From Oscillospiraceae bacterium (lineage in GTDB: Bacteria; Bacillota; Clostridia; Oscillospirales; SIG627), in NCBI GenBank assembly GCA_034925865.1, contig JAYFRN010000046.1:1-56734 (forward strand): DNA of 56,734 nucleotides. Reading direction: 5' to 3'. The notes under the pieces are model-generated. The model saw only the letters and a list, made by a program, of their open reading frames with translations. It did no database searches and was not told the origin of the DNA. The position numbers and the translations under genes are program-made. This document shows, in pieces, positions 49,828 to 56,734 of this stretch (position 1 is the first letter of the stretch; each line of letters begins with the position of its first letter).

Positions 49828-51570
49828 ATGGCAATGAATAAGTTTAAATTCTTGAAAAAGGTTTGGAGTATTGCCAAACAGCATAGATGGTATTTTTTCT
49901 TAAGTTATATCATCCTGCTCATAGAACTTGCCTTTAATCAGATCCTTCCACTGTTATTAGGTAACCTTGTTGATGCTGCTGTATACAAGACAAATATAAG
50001 GCTTTTTATGACATCGGCTGGTATTTACGCAACAGTATTTCTAGGTAGTGTTCTATGCGGCTTTTTACAACTGCAATTTTGGCAAAAACTTAATAATAAA
50101 TATGTTTACGGACTACGTGTTCGATGCTACGAAAAAATACTGCGCTTAAAAGCACGAACGCTCACCGATATCAAAACTGGCGATATGCTTCAAACGATTA
50201 ACGGCGACACCATGGAATTTCATCATATCATTCAGCGTTACGCTATGCGTGTCGTCAACGCCGGAATCGGCACGGTTGTTTCATTAGCTATCGTTGCTTA
50301 TTTAAAATGGGAAATTGCCTTGATTATCGCTATTTTAATACCGACATCCATTCTGCTCACCGAAAGAATTAAGAACAAGACGAATGAAATCTTCAATGAA
50401 ATCCGCGAGAAGCAGGGGCAGTATAACTCATGGCTGATGGAAATTCTCAAGGGAATCCGCGAAATCAAGCTGTTTGCTGCCGAGGATAACACGCAGCATA
50501 AATTCACAGATAAAAATAATGACCTGATTAAGTCGAGCGTGAAATCAATAAAAATCGGTTTTGCTTCTGATAAAACTATTGGCTTGATTTACTTTGTGGC
50601 GCAGCTTATCTTTTATATCGTGTCAGCTTTGTTTGTGGTAAATGGTTCAATAAATGTTGCTGAATATATAACTATCGCTGCCTATTACACACTTGTTTCA
50701 AGCAATTTTCAACGAATACTGCGTGATAATATGGCGTTTCAGGCACGACAGGTTGCGATTGAGCGCGTTTTCATGTTACTTGATAAGGAGTACGAGGATA
50801 ACGCAGGCTTGTCATCTCTGACGGTATCTCAAGGCAAAATTGAAATTGAGGATTTATCTTTTGCCTATCAAGAAGATGTGGACGTTCTCAAAAACCTCAC
50901 ATATACAATTACGCCCGGAAAACGAATCGGCATTGTGGGAGCATCGGGTGTCGGCAAAAGTACTTTCGCGCATATGATGATTCGTTTTTTCACTCCGACG
51001 AAAGGTAAAATTATGATTGACGGTCAAGACCTAAATGCTTGTACTTATTCCTCCGTACGCGAGAATATCGGGCTTGTGGGGCAAGAAACCGTAATATTTG
51101 ATGCCACAGTCAAGGATAATATATGTTTTGGCGCAGATGTTCCCGATGAAGCGATTTGGGGAGTACTTAAAAAGGCATATTTGAAAAACGAAATAGAGAA
51201 GTTGCCTGAAGGTTTACATACTATGCTTGGTAAGGATGGACAAAGTCTTTCCGGTGGACAAAATCAGAGGCTAGCTATAGCACGAATACTTTTTAAAAAT
51301 CCAAAAATTGTGATACTCGATGAAGCGACCAGCGCACTTGATGAGGCTGCGGAACAAATCGTGCAAAATGCATTGGATGAGTTGACCGCGGGTCGGACAA
51401 GTATTGTCATCTCACATAGGCTTAACAACATTTTACACGCTGATGAGATAATCGTATTAAAAGATGGTGAAGTGGCGGCAACCGGCAAGTACGAAGATTT
51501 AATCCGCACAGATACAACATTTAGCGAGCTGTTTGCTGCACAGGCGAAAAAATTGGAGGCGATTGGCTAA
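49828..51570 (+). CDS. ABC exporter half-transporter 1
   Basis: 580 residues. An N-terminal membrane domain with about six helices (residues 1-310) is followed by an ATPase domain (about 335-570). Walker A is GASGVGKSTFAH, the ABC signature is LSGGQNQRLAIAR, and Walker B is KIVILDEATSALDE with catalytic Glu, followed by VISHRL (H-loop). It probably works with the second half-transporter, which overlaps by 1 nt (TAATG). The substrate is unknown; lipids, peptides or drugs are typical. An XRE regulator lies upstream. Confidence 0.92.
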   Translation: MAMNKFKFLKKVWSIAKQHRWYFFLSYIILLIELAFNQILPLLLGNLVDAAVYKTNIRLFMTSAGIYATVFLGSVLCGFLQLQFWQKLNNKYVYGLRVRCYEKILRLKARTLTDIKTGDMLQTINGDTMEFHHIIQRYAMRVVNAGIGTVVSLAIVAYLKWEIALIIAILIPTSILLTERIKNKTNEIFNEIREKQGQYNSWLMEILKGIREIKLFAAEDNTQHKFTDKNNDLIKSSVKSIKIGFASDKTIGLIYFVAQLIFYIVSALFVVNGSINVAEYITIAAYYTLVSSNFQRILRDNMAFQARQVAIERVFMLLDKEYEDNAGLSSLTVSQGKIEIEDLSFAYQEDVDVLKNLTYTITPGKRIGIVGASGVGKSTFAHMMIRFFTPTKGKIMIDGQDLNACTYSSVRENIGLVGQETVIFDATVKDNICFGADVPDEAIWGVLKKAYLKNEIEKLPEGLHTMLGKDGQSLSGGQNQRLAIARILFKNPKIVILDEATSALDEAAEQIVQNALDELTAGRTSIVISHRLNNILHADEIIVLKDGEVAATGKYEDLIRTDTTFSELFAAQAKKLEAIG

Positions 51571-53240
51571 TGAAGTTTAACCGATTTTCTGTATTAAAAC
51601 GGCTGACAAAACAGATCAAAATTCCCGTACGACTCATCGTCCTTACGCAAGCAATAGCTGTCGTTTCTATGCTTGTGTCGCTTATATCGCCTTATCTTTA
51701 TTCTTTGTTGGTGGACGAGGTTATGACGAACGGGAAAGCGCTATTATTGTACATTATCATTCCTTCCATGATCGGAGCATTCGCAGTTGGTGTTGGGCTT
51801 TCCGCACTTTCCACGTTTTTATCCGTGAAGTATAACAACGAAGTCAATCTAGAAGTTAAAACAAAGATTTTTGACCGAATGATGTATAAAGATATTGCCG
51901 ATGTCATGAACATTAACGTTGGTTCAGAGCAAAAGGTTATAGAGCAGGACAGCGGTGTTGTGTCCGTGTTCTTTTCGGAGCAAATCGGTGGGTTTTTAAC
52001 CTCGTTCTTTTATACTGCAATATACCTTGCGCTAATGTTTATTATAAATCCTTGGCTCTCATTGGCTGCTGTTGTTTTTATTCCATTGACAATACTATTC
52101 GGTAAATATACAGGTAAAAAATTTAACGCTATGCAAAATGCGTTATGGCTGATTGGCTCAAAAAACAACAATTTTCTTTTTGACACCATACAAAAATGGC
52201 GTGAAGTAAAAGCACAGAACTTGGAAAAGCATTTGATAAATGAGTATAATGAAAGACTTCGGCCGGAGCGCAAGACGCTACTAGATTGGATGCTGTATTA
52301 TGCCTTGAACGATGTGTTTTACGATATAAAGAGTATGTTTGTGAATAACATACTGATGTACTTTATAGGTGGATTACTGATTATAAACGGGCAGTTGACT
52401 ATTGGCTCGCTACTTATGTTTATTAGCTATATGTCAAATTTCAGCGGAAATATCGACTCAATTATCAAGTCCATTACCGATTTTTCAGGCAACAAAGCGG
52501 TCTACGACAGACTGTTTGACGCACTTGAGTTTAATAAACAATCAAAAGATAAATTTGCCGTTGATAATTTTGATATTAACATTAATGCCGTAACATTTGC
52601 GTATAGTAAGATGTTGCCAAGTGTATTGACTGATGTTTCTTATACATTTTCAAGAGGCAAAAAATATCTTATTATAGGCAAAAGCGGCGAAGGAAAATCC
52701 ACACTGATCAAACTCATTTTGTGTATGATACAACCGAATGAGGGTGTTATCAGACTAGGCAGCAAGGAGTTAGCTGATATTGAGCAGCATAGCTTGTTTA
52801 AGAAGATGACCGCTGTGATGCAGGAAAATAAATTTTTCAACCTCTCAATTCGCGAGAATCTGCTAATGATTGCGCCCGAAGCGACCGAGGATCAAATTAA
52901 TTTTGCCTGTCAAACTGCGGATATATATGACTACATTCAGACCTTGCCCAATGGATATGATACCATCATCGGGGAACGCGGCATAAAATTGTCTGGAGGT
53001 CAAAAACAGCGACTGGCAATAGCAAGACTGATACTGCACAACCCGAAAATCGCCATTTTAGATGAAGCTACAAGTTCGCTTGATGCTGTTAGCGAAACGA
53101 AAATTTTGAGCAATCTTAATAAAATATTTGACAACAAGACTTTAATTGTTATCTCTCATAAACCTGCCTTGCATATTAAATTTGATGAGGTTATTAGTGT
53201 TGAAAGCAATGCATTAGTGAGCTTAGGTAGTGTAAAATGA
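51570..53240 (+). CDS. ABC exporter half-transporter 2
   Basis: 556 residues with the same plan as its neighbour: six-helix membrane domain to about residue 305, then an ATPase. Walker A is GKSGEGKSTLIK, the signature is LSGGQKQRLAIAR, and Walker B is KIAILDEATSSLDA. Here Glu is the catalytic residue, so both ATPase sites of the pair look canonical. Its ATG overlaps the stop of the first gene (TAATG), so it is translationally coupled and likely forms a heterodimer. Confidence 0.92.
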   Translation: MKFNRFSVLKRLTKQIKIPVRLIVLTQAIAVVSMLVSLISPYLYSLLVDEVMTNGKALLLYIIIPSMIGAFAVGVGLSALSTFLSVKYNNEVNLEVKTKIFDRMMYKDIADVMNINVGSEQKVIEQDSGVVSVFFSEQIGGFLTSFFYTAIYLALMFIINPWLSLAAVVFIPLTILFGKYTGKKFNAMQNALWLIGSKNNNFLFDTIQKWREVKAQNLEKHLINEYNERLRPERKTLLDWMLYYALNDVFYDIKSMFVNNILMYFIGGLLIINGQLTIGSLLMFISYMSNFSGNIDSIIKSITDFSGNKAVYDRLFDALEFNKQSKDKFAVDNFDININAVTFAYSKMLPSVLTDVSYTFSRGKKYLIIGKSGEGKSTLIKLILCMIQPNEGVIRLGSKELADIEQHSLFKKMTAVMQENKFFNLSIRENLLMIAPEATEDQINFACQTADIYDYIQTLPNGYDTIIGERGIKLSGGQKQRLAIARLILHNPKIAILDEATSSLDAVSETKILSNLNKIFDNKTLIVISHKPALHIKFDEVISVESNALVSLGSVK

Positions 53241-53269
53241 ATATGATCACGACATATTTACCTGTATTT

Positions 53270-53374
53270 ATTAATTCGGCATTTAAATAATTACCGTTTT
53301 AGAGAGAAAGGACTATGGAATATGGGCTTTTCTCTTTTATAAAACAAAGCTTATTTAAATGCTGTTTTAATAAT
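53270..53374 (+). repeat. Interspersed palindromic repeat, copy I (full form)
   Basis: A 105-bp copy: left CGGCATTTAAATAATTACCG, inner AGAGAGAAAGGACTATGG with CTTTTCTCTTTTAT, right TTATTTAAATGCTGTTTTAA. Together with copy H it flanks the ABC exporter operon in direct orientation. Confidence 0.88.
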
Positions 53375-53408
53375 ACCCGGATTGGATTTTTCCAGTCCGG
53401 GTATTTTT
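53374..53408 (+). terminator. Terminator after the ABC exporter operon
   Basis: A near-perfect stem ACCCGGATTGGA/TCCAGTCCGGGT with a TTTT loop and a TATTTTT tail. It directly follows repeat copy I. Confidence 0.88.
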
Positions 53409-53708
53409 CACTTATTCACTTTAGCGGGTACAGAATTCGTTTCTCCCGATATTGTAAAGGTTTTATACTTCTGATATAATATAAACAATAAATGAGGTAT
53501 CTCTAATATTCGTTATAAAAAATTTTTCTGTTAATTACATGAATAGGATATAGGAAAGACGAATTGCTCCAAACAGTGATTTTTTCATTCACCCGCCGGA
53601 CAGCGGTCGCAATATTCGGTAATGTTATTGTGCCGGAATATTCGTCTTGCTTCTGATAACGATAAATGTTATAATTAGACAACAATAATCAAAAAGTAGG
53701 AATTTTCA
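53409..53708 (+). other. Gene-poor gap with a promoter but no intact gene behind it
   Basis: TTGTAA (53452-53457), 17 nt, TATAAT (53475-53480) is a good promoter, but it leads into a stretch without an ORF of useful size. From about 53580 the base composition becomes richer in GC. This may be the remains of a gene that once preceded the flavodoxin. Confidence 0.4.
53647..53675 (+). promoter_or_regulatory. Promoter of the flavodoxin-like gene
   Basis: TTGCTT (53647-53652), 17 nt, TATAAT (53670-53675), about 34 nt before the ATG at 53709. Confidence 0.55.
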
Positions 53709-54201
53709 ATGAATGCTGTCGTATATAAATCCAACACCGGCTTTACAGAAAAATACGCCCGGCTACTGGGCGAGCGTACCGGCTTGCCGGTGATGCCCTT
53801 AGAAGAAGCCCGCCGTTTGCCGCAGGGAACGGACATCGTGTTTCTCGGCTGGGTGATGGCCGGTAATGTTATGGGATTAAAAACTGCTGTCCGACGCTTT
53901 CATGTATGCGTTGTATGCTCGGTGGGTATGATCGATCCAAGCGAGGAACAAATTGCTTCTGCGAGAACAGCCTGCGCCGTGGCGTAACGCACCCGTATTC
54001 GTACTGCAAGGCGGTTTTGATAAAGAAAAACTACGCGGAATATGCAGAGTGATGATGTCTTTTATCCAAAAACAGCTCTCCAAAAAAGATCATCTGACAC
54101 CGGCGGAACAAGATTCTCTTGATCTCCTCCGCAACGGAGGCGACCATGTGACGTCCGCGGCGCTTGATCCCGTTGACTTATGGCTCGCGGAGCATGTATA
54201 A
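53709..54201 (+). pseudogene. Flavodoxin-domain gene with a frameshift
   Basis: Two frames give one flavodoxin-like protein. The first (from ATG 53709) reads MNAVVYKSNTGFTEKYARLL, with the FMN phosphate loop KSNTGFT, to about SEEQIASA. After a shift near 53965 the second frame continues NAPVFVLQGGFDKEKLRGIC to a stop at 54201. Removing one base near the junction restores about 163 residues, the usual size for flavodoxin-like oxidoreductases of this kind. The GC content is higher than in the neighbouring genes, which suggests transfer. A sequencing or assembly error is possible. Confidence 0.75.
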
Positions 54202-54307
54202 CCAAAACTGTCACAGAGGCTGCCGAAGATGGAAATGGTAGACGGCTGCTTCAAGGTTCTCATATGAAAATCAGATTCATAATAACAATAAATGAGATTA
54301 TAAATGC

Positions 54308-55597
54308 ATGAAAAAACTTCGTTTTTTTAAATCAGATATCCAGCAAAACATTAAAAATCAATATATAAAAAGCAATGAATTTAAGGAAGATTTAATTTCT
54401 CAGAATATACAAAGAGGAAAATTATTAGCGGTCATTGTCATAACCTTTGAAGCGGTTTTTATATCGATAGATATTCTTTCTTGCATATTTCAGGTTAATA
54501 AATCATTTTCCTTTTATTCTTATCTGACGATGTATTCAATTATGATTGTTATTAACTTAATTTATCTGTTAATAATAAACGGTTATGAAAAAAAGAGCAT
54601 TTATATAAATACCATGAATATAGCAACCGTTATTTTTGTTACTATGATTATGGTATGGGGAAGTATTATTTCTTTGATGGATCAGAGATTATACGGGCAA
54701 TTGATGACATTTGTAATTAATATGATTACATGCTCGGTAATATATTATTTAGATTCTAAGCGAATGTGTATTCCTTATCTAATTTCGATAATATTTATGG
54801 CGGTCGGTTTGCCTTTTTATCAGAAATCAAGTGATATTCTTATCGGTCATTATGTAAATTTGATTGTCTTTGTTACTATCTCATGGACAGTATCGAGAAT
54901 CATGTACCGAAATTATACTGATAATTATGTAATAAAAGAACTAATGAAGAAGTCAAGCTTGTTACTTGCGGAAGAAATGAAAGAGAACACAGTTATTAAT
55001 AAAAAGCTGGAGCTGGCGAACGAACAGCTTAAAAAATTAGCGCTGCTGGATGAATTGACAGGACTCCCTAACCGTAGAAGTTTTCGTGAATTTATTGAGA
55101 AGAAGTTTGAAAACAACAGCAGCGAACAGACGGTTTCTGTTATAATGATTGATATTGATGATTTTAAGCGATATAATGATTTATACGGCCACGAAAAAGG
55201 AGATTCAGCCTTGATTGCGGTTGCCAACCGGCTCAACAATATACCTGATAATACAGATCAAATTGCAATCAGATGGGGTGGCGAGGAGTTTATCTTTGTC
55301 GCTTTTAATTTAAACCAGAAAGAGATAATTGAGATAGCTAATGACATTAGGCTTAAGATATTGGAATTGAAAATTCAAAATCAAGAATCATTTAAAGATT
55401 CTTATCTCACTGTCAGTTTAGGAACATGCACTGCGAAAATAACAAGTGAGAGGAATATTTGTAAAATAATTGATAAGGCTGATCAAGCAATGTATCTGGC
55501 AAAAAAGAACGGACGAAATTGTGTTGTTACTTTGGAATATAACGAATCAGATTTTGAAAAAGAGATTTCTGAACTATGCAAAATCAATAGTATTTAA
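54308..55597 (+). CDS. Membrane diguanylate cyclase (GGEEF)
   Basis: 429 residues. The N-terminal half has about six membrane helices (residues 40-210). A short coiled coil leads to the GGDEF domain (about 255-415), with LALLDELTGLPNRRSFREFI, MIDIDDFKRYND and the active-site loop WGGEEF at about 322-327. GGEEF is a catalytically competent form, so cyclic di-GMP synthesis from two GTP is expected. The RXXD inhibitory site in front of the loop is not conserved. The membrane part is a likely sensor. It is a single gene. Confidence 0.92.
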   Translation: MKKLRFFKSDIQQNIKNQYIKSNEFKEDLISQNIQRGKLLAVIVITFEAVFISIDILSCIFQVNKSFSFYSYLTMYSIMIVINLIYLLIINGYEKKSIYINTMNIATVIFVTMIMVWGSIISLMDQRLYGQLMTFVINMITCSVIYYLDSKRMCIPYLISIIFMAVGLPFYQKSSDILIGHYVNLIVFVTISWTVSRIMYRNYTDNYVIKELMKKSSLLLAEEMKENTVINKKLELANEQLKKLALLDELTGLPNRRSFREFIEKKFENNSSEQTVSVIMIDIDDFKRYNDLYGHEKGDSALIAVANRLNNIPDNTDQIAIRWGGEEFIFVAFNLNQKEIIEIANDIRLKILELKIQNQESFKDSYLTVSLGTCTAKITSERNICKIIDKADQAMYLAKKNGRNCVVTLEYNESDFEKEISELCKINSI

Positions 55598-55617
55598 GGC
55601 GAATGAAAAAGAAATAA

Positions 55618-55815
55618 GTGACAAAAGATAGAATGTCAGGATTTAAAGGTTTTGTTGTTGAATTTGAAATTCAAGATAATTATATATCAAATTATACTGT
55701 TCATACGGTTGGAGCTTCATATCATCAGGAATTTTGGATACCCTCAGAGAAGCTATGTGAATTTAATACTCACATAATAGGGAAAATTAAAATTACAAAA
55801 TCATTTGAAGTATAG
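55618..55815 (+). pseudogene. Short ORF, possible C-terminal remnant of a secreted toxin
   Basis: 65 residues from a GTG with no ribosome site. The readable part contains FVVEFEIQDNYISNYTVHTV and EFWIPSEKLCEFNTHIIGKI. The second stretch is like the end of polymorphic or ADP-ribosyltransferase-type toxin domains as I remember them (an E-Y-W-I-P ... E-F-N ... I-V-G-K-I pattern). Nothing upstream supplies the rest of such a protein; the cyclase gene ends 20 nt before. It is most likely a fragment, or a small unknown protein. Confidence 0.3.
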
Positions 55816-55882
55816 GAAGAATGAAAATTAATATGAAACACTTATAAATAAAATTATTTTTAAATTATGGAAGGAGCCAATA

Positions 55883-56562
55883 ATGTCCTCTTTGACTGAA
55901 AAACAGATAAATGAAGGTTATTTTAATGGTATTGGTGGGTTCCCGCCGCTGAATCAAACTGATGATAGAACCAACTACGCAAAGGAAGTCAAAAATTACA
56001 AGGGGCAGGATAAATTGTGTATATCCTGTATACAATGAATGGATCGAATTTTTACGGACAAATACGAAATCTTTCAAAGCATTGCATTTTAACTCCAGGG
56101 TACCGCAGCAACTCTTTCATGCAGCATGTTGTCAGGAAAATTTAGAAGAGTTACGGTTTAAATGGGGGAGCCTACAAAGATTTATCTGCACTAAAAAGCC
56201 TACAAAAAATTAAATATTTATACATTGGTTCTGGAGCGGGAGTTCAAAACATATCAACAATTGCAAATATGAAGAATCTTATTGTTCTTTATGTCCAGAA
56301 TTTTAAAAGAATTGAAGATTATTCTTCATTGTCTGCATTGGATAAGCTGGAGCAATTAGTTATAAGCGGACCTATTCTCGGGAAAACCCACATAAAAGAT
56401 TTGGAATTCCTGCTAGAAATGCAAAGTTTGATTTCGGTTTGGCTTCTCAATACTGCATGTAGGAAAAAATATACTAATGATGAATTAAAGAGACTTCGTA
56501 TATCTTTGCCTATTCTTTATGATATATATGGTTGTATTTGGGGTAATAAAAATATTTTTTAA
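55883..56562 (+). pseudogene. Leucine-rich-repeat-like protein gene with two frameshifts
   Basis: Start ATG 55883 with an AAGGAG site. Frame 1 reads MSSLTEKQINEGYFNGIGGF. It shifts to a second frame near GGGG at 56001-56004 (INCVYPVYNEWIEFLRTNTK) and to a third near GGGGG at 56164-56168 (GAYKDLSALKSLQKIKYLYI). Taking one G from each run gives a single 225-residue protein with three or four leucine-rich-repeat-like units (SALKSLQKIKYLYIG, IANMKNLIVLYVQNF, SALDKLEQLVIS, EFLLEMQSLISVWL). Such proteins often bind partner proteins. Genuine pseudogene, phase variation or base-calling error are all possible. Confidence 0.65.
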
Positions 56563-56734
56563 TATTATCCTTATACATATTTTATCACGCTGGATTTAAA
56601 TAATGTCTACTGAACAAATACGAATTTCAAATTTCGCTGCGGTAGATGATGTGTTATTAGCAAACAATATAGGAACACAAAAAAGGCGCAAAGAACCTTT
56701 TTCAGGTTCAGGACAATAACAGACATAGCGATAC

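Noticed and set aside
6490-53374. CRISPR array made by the repeats
   Set aside because: Copies are kilobases apart, palindromic and variable in length, without regular spacers or cas genes.
53503-53685. 60-codon minus-strand frame before the flavodoxin gene
   Set aside because: It has no ribosome site or similarity, and overlaps the flavodoxin promoter.
56603-56719. 38-codon frame MSTEQIRISNFAAVDDVLLA... near the window end
   Set aside because: No ribosome site and no recognisable family; it could be a real short peptide but support is too thin.

Overview
The window looks like chromosomal DNA of a low-GC, endospore-forming Clostridia-type Firmicute. The sporulation evidence is direct: an alpha/beta-type small acid-soluble spore protein (17.5 kb), an uninterrupted pro-sigma-K gene (18.3 kb), a complete cotJABC coat operon (19.0-20.3 kb) and a SPOCS/DUF3794-LysM envelope protein (36.5 kb). 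No tRNA, rRNA, CRISPR array, prophage or intact transposase gene was seen.

Layout. 0-6.3 kb: partial S-layer-homology protein, M32 carboxypeptidase, acyltransferase-3 membrane protein, then an overlapping pair of an ECF-type sigma factor and a large RsgI-like membrane protein with three PepSY repeats. 6.3-6.6 kb: a terminator followed by what looks like a decayed group IIC intron, itself carrying a small palindromic repeat. 6.7-12 kb: glycosyltransferase, a serine palmitoyltransferase-like enzyme overlapping a short-chain reductase (a possible sphingoid-base pair), and a two-part ThrE-type exporter. 12-17.3 kb: a compact operon (DivIVA-like, Fe-S hydro-lyase beta subunit, SDR, AAC(3)-fold acetyltransferase, pyridoxamine kinase, ECF transporter S component), then a flavin reductase and a small kinase. 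17.5-20.3 kb: spore genes. 20.3-32.4 kb: mostly housekeeping genes (lipid kinase, nucleotidyltransferase, PRK06851-type ATPase, PrsA-like foldase, LysA-like decarboxylase, MnmM, Pgi, a PadR/DUF1700/DUF4097 operon, PrmA). 32.4-38.1 kb: two tandem DHHW-family lipoproteins and the SPOCS-LysM protein. 38.1-38.8 kb: a gene-free stretch with a probable structured RNA. 38.8-46.9 kb: RNA-modification genes, DUF4397, azoreductase, an XRE-methyltransferase fusion, a sigma factor with a long C-terminal domain, and a small-basic-protein/HD operon. 47-56.7 kb: DeoR and XRE regulators, a two-gene ABC exporter, a frameshifted flavodoxin, a diguanylate cyclase, and fragmentary or frameshifted genes.

The most distinctive feature is an interspersed family of non-coding elements of about 57-107 bp, with at least nine copies (called A to I here), all in gaps between genes and all in the same orientation. 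Full copies have imperfect terminal inverted repeats of about 23 bp around a conserved internal hairpin. I do not recognise them as a named family. Other leads are the ECF/RsgI/PepSY signalling pair, the serine palmitoyltransferase-like pair, the structured-RNA candidate at 38.2 kb, the sigma fusion with an internal start site, and the intron relic.

All calls come from reading the sequence and from family knowledge; no database search was run. Three frame disruptions in the last 3 kb are each equivalent to one extra base and may be assembly errors.
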